DNA from: Panulirus ornatus
Taxonomy: Eukaryota; Arthropoda; Malacostraca; Decapoda; Palinuridae
Direction of reading: 5' to 3'
Length of the DNA stretch: 64,000 nt
Assembly (NCBI RefSeq): GCF_036320965.1
Contig: NC_092264.1
Span: forward strand, 12,084,394 to 12,148,393
This document shows, in pieces, positions 46,150 through 58,534 of this stretch. The notes beneath the pieces are model-generated. The model was not told the DNA's origin. It saw only the letters and a program-made list of their open reading frames with translations, and made no database searches. The position numbers were made by a program, and so were the translations under genes. The stretch's first letter is position 1; each line of letters starts with the position of its first letter.

Positions 46150-47745
46150 GACTTGGTGATAGTGTTGTCTGTGTGATTCATGTGTTGTCTGTGTGATTCA
46201 TGTGTTGTCTGTGTGATTCATGTGTTGTCTGTGTGATTCATGTGTTGTCTGTAGTGTTCATGTGTTGTCTGTGTGATTCATGCGTTGTCTGTGTGATTCA
46301 TGTGGTGTCTGTATGATTCATGTGTTGTCTGTATGATTCATGTGTTGTCTGTGTGTATTCATGTGTTGTCTACATGATTAATGTGTTGTCTGTGTGATTC
46401 ATGTGTTGTCTGTGTGATTCATGTGTTGTCTGTGTGATTCATGTGTTGTCTGTGTGATTCGTGTGTTGTCTGTGCGATTCATGTGTTGTCTGTGTGATTC
46501 ATGTGTTGTCTGTGTGATTCATGCGTTGTCTGTGTGATTCCTGTGTTGTCTGTGTGATTCATGTGTTGTCTGTGTGATTCATGTGTTGTCTACATGATTC
46601 ATGTGTTGTCTGTGTGATTCATGTATTGTCTGTGTGATTCCTGTGTTGTCTGTATGATTCATGTGTTGTCTGTGTGATTCATGTGTTGTCTGTGTGATTC
46701 CTGTGTTGTCTGTGTGATTCCTGTGTTGTCTGTGTGATTCCTGTGTTGTCTGTGTGATTCATGTGTTGTCTACATGATTCATGTGTTGTCTGTGTGATTC
46801 ATGTGTTGTCTGTGTGATTCCTGTGTTGTCTGTGTGATTCCTGTGTTGTCTGTGTGATTCATGTGTTGTCTGTGTGATTCATGTGTTGTCTGTGTGATTC
46901 ATGTGTTGTCTGTGTGATTCATGTGTTGTCTACATGATTCATGTGTTGTCTGTGTGATTCATGTATTGTCTGTGTGATTCCTGTGTTGTCTGTATGATTC
47001 ATGTGTTGTCTGTGTGATTCATGTGTTGTCTGTGTGATTCATGTGTTGTCTACATGATTAATGTGTTGTCTGTGTAATTCATGTGTTTTCTGTATGATTC
47101 ATGTGTTGTCTGTGTGATTCATGTGTTGTCTGTGTGATTCATGTGTTGTCTACATGATTAATGTGTTGTCTGTGTGATTCATGTGTTGTCTGTGTGATTC
47201 ATGTGTTGTCTACATGATTCATGTGTTGTCTGAGTGTATTTATGTATTGTCTGTGTGATTCATGTGTTGTCTGTCATTCATGTGTTATCTGTATGATTCA
47301 TGTGTTGTCTGTGTGATTCATGTGTTGTCTGTGTGATTCCAGTGTTGTCTGTGATTCATGTGTTGTCTGTATGATTCATGTGTTGTCTGTGTGATTCATG
47401 TGTTGCCTGGGATTCATGTGTTATCTGTGTGATTCATGTGTTGTCTGTGTGATTCATGTGTTTTCTGTATGATTCATGTGTTGTCTGTGTGATTCATGTG
47501 TTGTCTGTGTGATTCATGTGTTTTTTGTATGATTCATGTGTTGTCTGTGTGATTCATGTGTTGTCTGTGTGACTCATGTGTTGTCTGTGTGATTCATGTA
47601 TTGTCTGTGTGATTCATGTGTTGTCTGTGTGATTCATGTGTTGTCTGTGTGTATTCATGTGTTGTCTACATGATTAATGTGTTGTCTATGTGATACATGT
47701 GTTGTCTGTGTGATTCATGTTTTGTCTGTAGTGTTCATATGTTGT
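46150..47745. repeat. 20-bp minisatellite, about 80 copies
   Basis: Unit TGTGTTGTCTGTGTGATTCA with variants (TACATGATTA, GTGTATTCA, TCTGTATGA). It runs for 1.6 kb. Confidence 0.95.
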
Positions 47746-48360
47746 TACGTTATGTAACGCTATGGGGGTAGGGTTATGTTATATAACACGTGTTATACTA
47801 AGGCTCAGTTGTAATACCATAGCTGAATTATGATACGATTCAGCGTTATATTATTGTGATTCAGATAAAATACTATAACTTTGGTATTGTGCTTTGTTTA
47901 TTCATAAATAAACCACAACTTTGGTGTTGTGGTTTATGTATTGACAACACAGTGCAGGTGTTATACTAAGGATCAAGTGTTGTGCAGTAGTTTAGGTGTA
48001 GATCTGTGTAATCCAGTGTTTCATCCAATCAGCCATAGGTCAGATATGCCAAGATTTAGGTCAATGGTTGTCTGAAGGTATATAATTGAGTTCTATTTAC
48101 GGCACGTAATTTCAACCCGAGAGAGATTATTCCCCATTGGAAGTAAGTTCCTTCAATTTTTCCAGGACATGTATGGTAATTCGCGCTCCCAATTATATAA
48201 CTTTTAATTCCTTCGATGCTGCACGAACTTCCATAACAACTTTCGCAACTGTGTTCTCAGCCGTAGACTCGAAATGTTCAAGATTGGACTCATTAGGTAT
48301 GGAAAATGAGCCATGGAGAGTTTTCGAGGTCGGATGAGCTTAGTTAAGGACAGACATATG
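47746..48360. other. Unassigned sequence
   Basis: No gene assigned; on the minus strand 48350-48205 is open (PYLMSPILNISSLRLRTQL) without a family match I can name. Confidence 0.35.
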
Positions 48361-48364
48361 CAGG

Positions 48365-48660
48365 ATTTATGTCTTTTCTTGGCGCTGCCTCGCTGGAGGG
48401 GGTGGGGCGATGCTATTTCAGGTGTGACGGGGTGGCGACGAGAATGGATGAAGGCAGCAAGTATGAATATGTACATGTGTGTATATATATGTATATGTCC
48501 CTGTATTTATATGTATGTATACGTTGAAATGTATATGTATGTATAGGTGCATGTGAGGGCGTTTATATATATACATGTGTTTGTAGGTGGATTTGGCCAT
48601 TCTTCCTCTGTTTCCTTGCGCTACCTCGCTAACGCGGGAGACGGCGTTTAAGTATAATAA
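48365..48660 (+). mobile_element. LINE-B 3' UTR copy
   Basis: Contains GGGGTGGCGACGAGAATGGA, TGAAGGCAGCAAGTATGAAT, a TATATATGTATATGTCCCTG-type tract and GCTACCTCGCTAACGCGGGA then AAGTATAATAAAAAGAG. Only the last ~300 bp of the element are present, a strongly 5'-truncated insertion. Confidence 0.85.
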
Positions 48661-48674
48661 AAAGAGAATAATAC

Positions 48675-49285
48675 TTCAGTATGGCTGTTGAGACAAAGAT
48701 CGTTCAAAGATACTGATCTGGCAAACTTGATAGAAAATGGAAGATAGTTCAAAGATACTGATCTGGCAAAATTGATAAAAAATGGAAGATAGTTCAAAGA
48801 TATTCCTCTGTCAAACTTGATAGAAAATGGAAGATAGTTCAAAGATATTCCTCTGTCAAACTTGATAGAAAATGGAAGATAGTTCAAAGATATTCCTCTG
48901 GTAAACCTGATAGAAAATGGAAGATGGTTCAAAGATACTCCTCTGGAAAAATTTATAGAAAATGGAAGATACTTCAAAGATATTCCTCTGGCAAACTTGA
49001 TAGAAAATGGAAGATTGTTCAAAGATACTCCTCTGGTAAACCAGATAGAAAATGGAAGATAGTTCAAAGATACTGATCTGGCAAACTAGATAGAAAATGG
49101 GGGATTGTTCAAAGATACTCCTCTGGAAAAATTGATAGAGAATGGAAGATAGTTCCAAGATACTCCTTTGCCAAACCTGATAGAAAATGGAAGGTAGTTC
49201 AAAGATAATCCTCTGGCAAACTTGATAGAAAATGGGAGATAGTTCAAAGATACTAATCTGGCAAACTTGATAGAAAATGGAAATT
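48675..49285. repeat. 45-bp minisatellite
   Basis: About 13 copies of CAAACTTGATAGAAAATGGA plus AGATAGTTCAAAGATACTCCTCTGG. The minus frames (repeats of SLNYLPFSIKFAR) are artefacts. Confidence 0.92.
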
Positions 49286-49329
49286 TTGATGTATAATCTA
49301 TTGACATCAGTGTTGTAATGCGTCTTGTA

Positions 49330-49975
49330 TTATCATCTGGGCAGTGGCACTTCCTGGGCAGTAGTGCTCCTTTCACAGTGGCGACTTCCTAGGCAGTGGC
49401 ACTTCCTGGGCAATGGTGTTTCTTTCACAGAGGCACTTCCTAGACAGTGGCACTTCGTGGACAGTGGTGCTCCTTTCACGGTGGCGACTTCCTAGACAGT
49501 GGCACTCCTTTAACAGTGGCAGTTCTAGACAGTGGCACTTTCTGGGCAGTGGTGTTCCTTTCACAGTGGCGACTTCCTCGACAGTGGCACTTCCTGAGCA
49601 GTGGTGCTCCTTTCACAGTGGCACTTCCTAGACAGTGGCACTTCCTGGGCAGTGGCGACTTCCTAGACAGTGTCACTCCTTTCACAGTGGCAATTCTAGA
49701 TAGTGGCACTTCCTGGGCAGTGGTGTTCCCTTCACAGTTGCTACTTCCTAGACAGTGGCACTCCTTTTACAGAGGCAGTCCTTTTACAGTGGTACTCCTT
49801 TCACAGTGGCACTTCTTAGACAGTAACACTCCTTTCACAGTGGCACTTCCTAGATAGTAACACCTTCTGGGCACTGGCGCTCCTTTCACAGTGACACTTC
49901 CTAGCCAGTGGCACGCCTTTCGCATTGGCCCTTCTTTCACACTGGCACTTCCATGATAGTGGCATTCCCTGGATG
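49330..49975. repeat. ~17-bp minisatellite
   Basis: About 37 loosely conserved copies of CAGTGGCACTTCCTAGA and CAGTGGCACTCCTTTCA. Confidence 0.9.
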
Positions 49976-50039
49976 GTGCTGTCTGGGCATAACATGGACA
50001 GGGAAAGCATAACACGGCACAAGGGGGTCTCCACAACGC

Positions 50040-51365
50040 AGCCTGTGTTACACAACCTCGTCTATGTAACGCCAACCTCGTCTATGTAACGCCAACCTCG
50101 TCTATGTAACGCCCACCTCGTCTATGTAGCGCCAACCTCGCCTATGTAGCGCCAACCTCGTCTATGTAACGCCCACCTCGTCTATGTAACGCCAACCTCG
50201 TCTATGTAACGCCAACCTCGTCTATGTAGCGCTAACCTCGTCTATGTAACGCCAACCTCGTCTATGTAACGCCAACCTCGTCTATGTAGCGCTAACCTCG
50301 TCTATGTAACGCCCACCTCGTCTATGTAACGCCAACCTCGTCTATGTAACGCCAACCTCGTCTATGTAACGCCAACCTCGTCTATGTAACGCCAACCTCG
50401 TCTATGTAGCGCCAACCTTGTCTATGTAACGCCAACCTCGTCTATGCAGCGCCAACCTCGTCTGTGTAACGCCAACCTCGTCAATGTAGCGCCAACCTCG
50501 TCTATGTAACGTCAACCTCGTCTGTGTAATGCCAACCTCGTCTATGTAGCGCCAACCTCGTCTATGTAACGCCAACCTCGCCTATGTAACGCCAACCTCG
50601 TCTATGCAGCGCCAACCTCGTCTATGTAACGCCAACTTCGTCTATGTAGAGCCAACTTCGTCTATGTAACGCCCACCTCGTCTATGTAACGCCAACCTCG
50701 TCTATGTAACGCCAACCTCATCTATATAGCGCCAACCTCGTCTATGTAACGCCCACCTCGTCTATGTAGCGCCAACCTCGTCTATGTAGCGCCAACCCCG
50801 TCTATGTAACGCCAACCTCGTCTATGTAGCGCCAACCTCGTCTATGTAACGCCAACCTCATCTATGTAGCGCTAACCTCGTCTATGTAACGCCAACTTCG
50901 TCTATGTAGCGCCAACCTCGTCTATGTAACGCCAACCTCGTTTATGTAACGCCCACCTCGTCTATGTAACGCCCACCTCGTCTATGTAACGCCCACCTCG
51001 TCTATGTAACGCCCACCTCGTCTATGTAACGCCCACCTCGTCTATGCAGCGCCAACCTCGTCTATGTAACGCCAACCTCGTCTATGTAACGCCAACCTCA
51101 TCTATGTAGCGCCAACCTCACGCCCACTCGTCTGTGTAACGCCAACCTTGTCTATGTAATGCCCACCTCGTCTATGTAACGCCAACCTCGTCTGTGTAAC
51201 GCCAACCTCATCTATGTAGCGCCAACCTCGTCTATGTAACGTCAACCTCGCCTGTGTAACGCCAACCTCGTCTATGTAGCGCCAACCTCGTCTATGTAAC
51301 GCCAACCTCGTCTATGTAACGCCAACCTCGTCTATGTAGCGCCAACCTCGTCTATGTAACGCCAA
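50040..51365. repeat. 20-bp minisatellite, about 66 copies
   Basis: Unit CCTCGTCTATGTAACGCCAA, with GTAGCGCCAA and GCCCA variants. Confidence 0.95.
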
Positions 51366-51829
51366 GATGGCGTTCAAGGGTTCATTAGAGGAAGGACTTT
51401 TGTGGAAAGTTGTGTGTCGCATTCTTGTCGTAACTCTCACATAAACACGGCCTTAACAAGGATGGACAAGGGGAAGGGGAGGATAATTTTTTCAAAAGAA
51501 ATGAGAAGGGGAGGTTACCTGGCTGAGGGGAGCAGGCTAGGTTGTTCGTGAAGGGGAGGAGAAGAGGTAAGTGGGGTGGGGAGGAGAAGAGAAGGGAGAT
51601 TGTTTACATGAGAGGAGAAAGAGGGAAAAAACTTGGGTGAAGGGAGAAGGGTGAATTGGGCAATAGGGAATTAGGGAATAAGGAGAGAGAGAGAGAAAGG
51701 GAAGGGAGTAGATCCTGAGGGAAGTGTGTGTGTGTGGGGAGAAAGGTGATGATATCAAGTGAAACTTTTTGTGAGCAAATCAGAGGATTCTATCCATGTC
51801 TGTAGGATCACTTGCGATAGCTGGCGACG
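51366..51829. other. Purine-rich unassigned sequence
   Basis: G/A-rich on the plus strand at 51460-51750; no gene. Confidence 0.4.
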
Positions 51830-52412
51830 ATAGGCACTTCCCTCCCTCACCTGCTGCTGTTGACGACTATGCCTGCCACAGTGAGGAGCTCCCTCCCTCA
51901 CCTGCTGCTGTTGACCGACAATGCCTGCCACAGTGAGCACCTCCCTCCCTCACCTGCTGCTGTTGACCGACAATGCCTGCCACAGTGAGCACCTTCCTCC
52001 CTCACCTGCTGCTGTTGACGACAATGTCTGCCACAGTGAGCACCTCCCTCCCTCACCTGCTGCTGTTGACCGACAATGTCTGCCACAGTGAGGAGCTCCC
52101 TCCCTCACCTGCTGCTGTTGACGACAATGTCTGCCACAGTGAGCACCTCCCTCCCTCACCTGCTGCTGTTGACCGACAATGTCTGCCACAGTGAGCACCT
52201 CCCTCCCTCACCTGCTGCTGTTGACCGACAATGTCTGCCACAGTGAGCACCTCCCTCCCTCACCTGCTGCTGTTGACCGACAATGCCTGCCACAGTGAGC
52301 ACCTCCCTCCCTCACCTGCTGCTGTTGACGACAATGCCTGCCACAGTGAGCACCTCCCTCCCTCACCTGCTGCTGTTGACCGAAAATGCCTGCCACAGTG
52401 AGGAGCTCCCTC
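51830..52412. repeat. 51-52-bp minisatellite containing a donor-like site
   Basis: About 11 copies. On the minus strand each carries GTCAACAGCAGCAGGTGAGG then GAGGGAGGTGCTCACTGTGG, i.e. CAGCAG|GTGAGG as a good 5' splice consensus. The outermost copy on the gene-sense (high coordinate) side is preceded by TGTGTGTTACAG|CTGGGG, an acceptor-like sequence at about 52423-52428. Confidence 0.9.
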
Positions 52413-52690
52413 CTCCCCAGCTGTAACACACACTACCAAGCGACACTTCACACACAGACTCTAACCCTCCGCTAATCTGCCTTTGGTCTTGTTCTGCAAT
52501 ACTACGTCATCTGACCTGACGTTGTCTGCGTGAAGTGTCACTCTTGGAATTAACAGACTGAGGGAGGAACAGAGAGAGAGAGAGAGAGAGAGCGGGGAGC
52601 GTTGCGGATGGGCTGGCTGGCTGGTAATAGACAATATGGTTGAATATGTTAGAGCCGCCGTGTTGAATCCGAATTTGTGATATAAGTCAG
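52413..52690. other. Unassigned sequence with a short (GA)n
   Basis: About 280 bp; a (GA)n run at 52574-52592; otherwise nothing recognised. Confidence 0.4.
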
Positions 52691-52750
52691 CGGGAGGGCG
52701 GGAAGGGAGGGAGGGAGGGAGGAGGGAGGGAGGGAGGGAGGGAGGGAAGA
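52690..52750. repeat. (GGGA)n tract
   Basis: About 14 GGGA units with small interruptions. Confidence 0.9.
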
Positions 52751-52869
52751 AGAGTGACTGAGTGTACCGAAGCCCTCCCTTCACACTGTAGCAGATCAGT
52801 TCTGTAGTCAACAACACCTTGATAAGTGAAGCAGTGGCTTCAGACTAGGTTCATTACTTGATCTTTCTA

Positions 52870-53200
52870 GACCATGACCAGCCTGCCCTACGGTGGTCTG
52901 GTCAGGGCTGAGCATCACCAGCCTGCCCTACGGTGGTCTGGTCAGGGCTGAGCATCACCAAGCCGTCCTACGGTGGTCTGGTCAGGGCTGAGCATCACCA
53001 GCCTGCCCTACGGTGGTCTGGTCAGGGCTGAGCATCACCAGCCTGCCCTAGGGTGGTCTGGTCAGTGCTGAGCATCACCGGCCTGCCCTACGGTCAGGGC
53101 TGAGCATCACCAGCCTGCCCTACGGTGATCTGGTCAGGGCTGAGCATCACCAGCCTGCCCTACGGTGGTCTGGTCAGGGCTGAGCATCACCGGCCTATAT
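52870..53200. repeat. 40-bp minisatellite, about 8 copies
   Basis: Unit CATCACCAGCCTGCCCTACG plus GTGGTCTGGTCAGGGCTGAG. Confidence 0.92.
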
Positions 53201-53764
53201 CATAGTGGCAACGCCAGAGCCGAGCATCTGGAGCCCTGTTTATGGTGGGCGATGATAGAATTCGAGGCAGTGGCTTCATGCTGTCCGCGTTTGCCTGTCG
53301 CCAAAGATGCTGTGAGAAACAGTGGGTGTAGGGAGAGAGGTGAGATACACAGGGTTCTTGCTAGTACTCTTGAGAGATACGTGGAGGTGAGAGAAATGTA
53401 GAGAAATGGGAATGAGAGATACGGTAATTGTGCCAGGATGAGGTTAAGAGGACTGTACATCGATGGAGGTGGGAGATACGGAGGTTGTGCGGGGATGGGC
53501 TGAAAAGGTTAAGGGGTTGCGTGAGGATGAGGTTGAGAGATGTGTAGTCTGTGTAGGAATGGGGTTAAGAGATACAGGCGTGGTGCTTGGACGAGGTTAA
53601 TAGATTAGTGAGTACGAGGAGGGAATTGAAAGATATCGGGGTTTTTATAAAGACAGAGATACAGGGGTCGCTGTGGGAGCATGTGAGGGATGAGGAGATG
53701 GCTGTAGGTGGATGCAAGAGGCTACAGCCACCAGAGGATCTGTGACAGATCCGGTGTAGCAGCT
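53201..53764. other. Unassigned sequence
   Basis: Purine-rich with loosely repeated GAGATA motifs at 53340-53660; no gene. Confidence 0.4.
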
Positions 53765-54065
53765 CAAAGAATACCTTACACCCAGACCTTACCCCGGCGG
53801 GGGTATAGTCTGTTGTATACCCCGGGTATTTCTTGGTTACGACATTAATCACTCCTGGGTACACTTGGTCTAGCCCAAAATATACCCCCCCCCCCCAGGC
53901 CTGATTATACCCCCACATAAAAAGCAATAGAAAACGAATGTTCACAATCATCTAATTCATTTACATTTATCTCTCATATAAACAGTTACACCACACCCAT
54001 TCAAACATTAACATTTTGGCCGGGCCCAAAATATATCCCCATAGGCCAGGTCATACCCCTCATAA
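53765..54065 (+). repeat. Left cluster of CCCAAAATATACCCC motifs
   Basis: Carries GGGTATAGTCTGTTGTATAC CCCGGGTATT, GGTCTAGCCCAAAATATACC and GGCCGGGCCCAAAATATATC. These are the reverse complements of motifs at 56290-56470, so the two clusters face each other across the LTR/LINE block. Confidence 0.6.
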
Positions 54066-54484
54066 AAATTGATATAGACAATAACACTACATTCATTGCC
54101 ACATTAAAACAGTCAGAAATGTTTTGGAAGGTTGAAAGTATGGCTGGTGGTTTATGCTAAATTTAAAACTTGCTGGAAACGTCAACTATTCCAGTGATAG
54201 TCCAAATTTACTGGACACGATGATGCCGCATTCGATAAGATTAGCTGTGGTGATGATATATGCATCTGTTGCTCATGCTCCACCTAACGAGATTTCGGTC
54301 TGGTGTACATTCTATGTTGAAGTAGATTTGTTTGCCTTTTGGCAGAGTTGTCGTCTTTCATGTGCTGTAGTGCAGCCTTATCCCCAGCGATGTTGTGACT
54401 GTCCTTTGATCCTGTGAGAATGTCACAGATCAAACAAAAAGTAACAGTCACCATCCCCCATCGTGGTATTTACCCGTTTAGGTT
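54066..54484. other. Unassigned sequence
   Basis: An 87-codon plus-strand frame (54154-54417) has no family features. Confidence 0.35.
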
Positions 54485-54600
54485 GAGGTAGGAGAATGGT
54501 TTGGTGAAGAGAGAAGAGGTAGTGAAAGCTTTGCGGAAGATGAAAGCCGGCAAGGCTGCGGGTGTGGATGATATTGCAGTGGAACTTATTAAAAACACAT
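54485..54600 (+). pseudogene. LINE reverse transcriptase fragment, N-terminal fingers
   Basis: Reads REEVV then KALRKMKAGKAAGVDDIAVE and LIKN, the KMKxGKAAGxDG motif that opens the RT domain of RTE-like elements. It is only about 35 codons long and cut on both sides. Confidence 0.75.
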
Positions 54601-54889
54601 CTGTTCAAAGCTGACAATTTTCTTAACGGGAAGACCCCCAATCCAGTCGCTATGTTCTCTCGTATAGTCACGGTGGGTGAGACGAAGGCTTGTGCTGACT
54701 ATGCTTTTCTAACAGAGTAGGATTCTCTGGCATCCTCTGCTGGTCTCTCTGGGCCGTGGAGGAGTGTCTGTGACCATGCTGTCACCTGAATGGTCCTTGA
54801 CGGGGTTGTCTTCGTCTGGGTTCGTTTGTTGATCATTTTAGCAACCTTTAAGGTTACTGGCATGACAGACGATGCTCAAGACCTTGTAT

Positions 54890-55660
54890 GTTCTGACGTT
54901 CGTAAGTTTAACACGTCCTTTGCTAAGGGTTTCGATGGTTGTATATGGACCAGTCAGCGAGGTTCGAGCCTGGAACTCATTGCGATGAATCCATCTGGCG
55001 CATTTCATGTGGACTCTGGACCCAGCTGGAATTTCCTTGTGGTCGTCATGTCGGCGGTCGTAGCATTCCTCCTAGCGAGGCTTGTGCGGTGCCAATCTTA
55101 GAAGACCCGGTCGAGTGGACGTCCTTGGATGAGGAGTTGAGGCTGTCTATAAGGTCAGGATTCATCGAGTTTGGCTCTGCTGCGGTGGTGAGCTGGGAAG
55201 ACTTCAGCTCAAGGGGAAGGTACGCAAGGACGGCCGTACATCACTTCAACTAGCGTACGTTTGGTAGAGGCATTGGCTAAGGTGTAGTACGCAAAGACAC
55301 CTGGAATCTACTGGTTCTCGTCGTAAACCTTGGTCACTGATGAGTTTACAAAGATGCTGCCTTAAGTGTCCTGTTGCCTTTCACACTGACAGCTTGTCTT
55401 CGGATGATGGTACGCCGGAGTTATCCCATCATCTGTCTTGACACGGTCTGTGAAAGAGTCCTCCACTTTGTTCCCGAATCCACAGCCTCGGTCGCTGATC
55501 AGAGCGGTTATGCAGCCCAGACGACGACAGATCTCGCAGCTACAAGACCTGGGCCACTGACGGGGCGCAGTTGTGGGGTGATAGCGACAGCTTTTGACCA
55601 CTTGGAAAAGTGATCAGTGACAGTAACACTATACTTGTTGACTTAGGTCGTGTCATGCAG
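54890..55660 (-). pseudogene. Gypsy-type LTR retrotransposon integrase, decayed
   Basis: Minus strand, going down from 55660: YSVTVTDHFSKWSKAVAITP, the strand around the first catalytic Asp of Gypsy-type integrases; an SDRG segment for the second Asp; AYHHPKTSCQCERQ for the usual AYHPQTNGQVER with the catalytic Glu; GVFAYYT; and VMYGRP (about 55245-55225). All these motifs are in Gypsy order. Stops and frameshifts break the frame every 20-60 codons, so it is inactive. I did not find reverse transcriptase or clear LTRs. Confidence 0.75.
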
Positions 55661-56285
55661 CGGGACTGATGATGTCTGTCCTCCCATTACGCTCCAGGTC
55701 TTGGGGGGAACAGGGATAGGGTGCGAGTGCTGTAGCCTCCTTGTTGACTTATGGAGTCACAGCGAAGCCCTCAGGACATTTCTTGATGAACTCCTGGAAT
55801 TGGCCTCATTGGCAGGCCTTCAGGCTGTTGGGCATGTGGGCTCTTCATTAACACCTCCTCACCAAGTAGCTAGATTCCATTTCACACAAATGGAAAGGCA
55901 TGTCCGCCTGTCGAAACTAGGACCTGGCATTAATATACTCTTCAGAACCCAAATCATAAGACGTGTTGTGGGTGTTTCTAATCGGTGCTTGGTGTTCGAC
56001 CTTAAAATCTGGCCATATAGGATATCACCACTCGTGTCTCCAGGTGAGTGAATGAGCAAGCACACGTTGCTTGCTCCCACCAGAGCCCTGATAACCACAC
56101 CAGCATCATGACCAGAAACCTGGAATCTAGAGACTGAAAGTAGATACTGAACCACGAGATCTGAGGTACTTGAGGTGAGGGACAGGGTGTGTGTGTGACA
56201 TACCTGCCACCTGGATTAAAAGAACCCCATCATCTACATATGTGAGATACGACTGATATTGAAATACTGTGTGTGCTATCAGTTT
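55661..56285. other. Probable further decayed LTR-element sequence
   Basis: On the minus strand 55850-55700 holds FIKKCPEGFAVTP in a position that fits the integrase zinc-finger region, but no clear HHCC motif remains. Confidence 0.35.
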
Positions 56286-56475
56286 TGATGACGGGGTATG
56301 ATGTGGCCTAAGGGGATATATTTTGGGCCAGGCCAAAATATAATACCCCGAGGTATAGTTAGGGCCAGGCCAAACAATATACCCTGGGGTAGAAACTGTC
56401 CGAACCCAGAATATACCTCGGGGGATAAACGAGCTTAACCCAAACTAACTCCAGGTATAGTCTGTGATGTGGGGG
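56286..56475 (-). repeat. Right cluster of CCCAAAATATACCCC motifs (inverted)
   Basis: GATATATTTTGGGCCAGGCC, AATACCCCGAGGTATAGTTA, GGCCAAACAATATACCCTGG and AGGTATAGTCTGTGATGTGG mirror the left cluster at 53765-54065. Confidence 0.6.
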
Positions 56476-56522
56476 ATGGGATTTACTTTGGAATATTACA
56501 CTAGAGGTCTCGAGGAAGATGA

Positions 56523-56524
<2 letters not shown>

Positions 56525-56565
<41 letters not shown>

Positions 56566-56603
56566 GATGTGAAAGAGAGAGAGAGAGAGAGAGGGGAAGA
56601 TGA

Positions 56604-56694
<91 letters not shown>

Positions 56695-56695
56695 G
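56525..56695. repeat. (GA)n microsatellite with GATGATGTGA interruptions
   Basis: Three GA blocks (56527-56560, 56572-56593, 56608-56682), separated by AAGATGATGTGA, then GACA units. Confidence 0.95.
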
Positions 56696-57690
56696 AAGTC
56701 ACGAGATAACAAGCATTTGAAATATACAAGTGATTACGTATAACACATTGCCTAAATATATCCTGGTATATCCTGATATATTCTAGGTATATCTGGATAA
56801 TCTGACAGCAGAATATTTGATGTTCGTACATGACTTCGTGTGAAGATTAGAAGCAAAGTCTCACATGGGGAAAAGGTCAGGCACCACACGAGTTTCATTC
56901 TCATCAAATTTCGTGACCAATTTACAGACAAGAACACTGCCTGGTGAGCCGTGGTGCTGGGGGTCTGTTCTCCTGAAAGGATTTCTATCTATTCTACCAG
57001 TTCTCAATTAATGCATTCCCAGTGTAATGGGGAGGAGTAAGTACATAGAATCACTGATTACGAAAAAAAAAACGTCCTCATCCTATGCCATGTGTTAGGG
57101 TGAAGCCTGGATTTTCATGATTATAAAACTGGTTCTTCTTTGCTTTATATAATAAGTCGATTGGTCTGGTGTCATTTCCACACACAGGATGCTTTTATCA
57201 CATTCAATCCTCAGTCCTTCCTCAAACAACTTTGTCTGTGATATCTCTAATCATAGCCACTTCTCTCACTTCACCATTCCATCTCTTCTGTGGTTCAGTA
57301 TCTCCCCATTGTACACACTGTCAAAAAAGTATCCTCCAGGATGGATACGATGAATTGCGAAATGGTTTGATAGGACTTGTGTTTTCTTGGAAGTGTTGGT
57401 CAGAATGAATGTGAGACACAACTCCTAATGATTATGGTTATATAGTTATATATTGCCATCAAAATATGAAATTAATATCGCATTTATTAAGGCAAATAAC
57501 AGAAGATGTTGCAAGCAGGTGATATAATACAGTATCATGAAAGAAGACTAATGGTCATTTCTCACAATCTTCCGTTCATGATGTCATATTGTTTCGTACA
57601 TAGATAGGTACGACAATTTTCATCCTATGTAACTTTCTATGAAATATCATATATCCTGCATAATCTGTCATGACATCTGTTCTATATTAC
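56696..57690. other. Unassigned sequence
   Basis: A short TATCCTGGTATATCCTGATA repeat lies near 56759; no gene recognised. Confidence 0.4.
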
Positions 57691-57970
57691 CAACCCAACC
57701 TAAAAGACTTTCAACCATGATCCTTTCCACTGACTTTTACAGCCTTCTGTCTTGCCTTTCTAAACCCACATTGTTCTTCAGTAACAATGGTTTCAGTGGA
57801 CTTTTTAACACGATCAAGTACCATCCTACCAAACATTTCGCCATCTATGCATTAGAGTCATTCCTCTATAGCTCTTACCCTCATATGTAATACCTCATTC
57901 CCTTGTACAGTGAAACAATAGTTGCCTTCGTCTAGTCATAAGGTATTCCAATGCTTTTTTCTGCTTCCAT
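57690..57970 (-). pseudogene. LINE reverse transcriptase fragment, fingers domain
   Basis: Minus strand: VQGNEVLHMRVRAIEE for the usual YKGKG...SNYRGIS block, then MFGRMVLDRVKKSTETIVTE and EQCGFRKARQK. It matches GKxxGRVLIDRVR...EEQCGFRKGR of the LINE-B/RTE-like type. It is 5' and 3' truncated and has a few stops. Confidence 0.7.
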
Positions 57971-58534
57971 ACAGTGTCAGTTCTGGATCCTCTGTGGTGT
58001 ACGATTATCTCTGTCATTCCACCAGCCCATCTCACCACTCCATGTATGGTCCCAGTTTTTCAATTCCGTTTTCTGAGCATGTCTTCTTCCATCATCATAT
58101 CTAGCAAGCTACTCTTCCATTTACCTGTTGCTTACTTAACTCCTTACCCAATATTCCCCCTGTATCAGAAAACACGTCCAATTTCACCATCATCATCACA
58201 CTTCCCCTCTTCCTTTGTTGCTTAGTGTTCTCCTGCACTTGTCTAATACTCTCACTCCTGTGTTATGGAGAGAGATATCCCCACTTCGGTTCTAACGAAG
58301 GATAACAATGTCATGGGGCATTACGACAACCCAGTCTGACGCTCCATGTCTTATACCAACACTTGTGCCAACATTTCATCATCACAACATTGCAAAATTT
58401 GTTCATTAAAAGGTTCGACCATGAAATTGTATATAGTGCCACTTATCATTCTATACTCACCTTGTATGTTTGAATGAAGTTGATTGATAGTTTGCCTCTA
58501 TCATTTGCATACTGTTTGATTTCCTATCTGTGTG
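57971..58534. other. Unassigned sequence
   Basis: Possibly upstream LINE linker of the fragment at 57690-57970, but no firm motif. Confidence 0.35.

Noticed and set aside
50040..51365. Regular 20-bp direct repeats considered as a CRISPR array
   Set aside because: Units are head to tail with no unique spacers, and the genome is eukaryotic; it is a minisatellite. The same holds for the array at 46150-47745.
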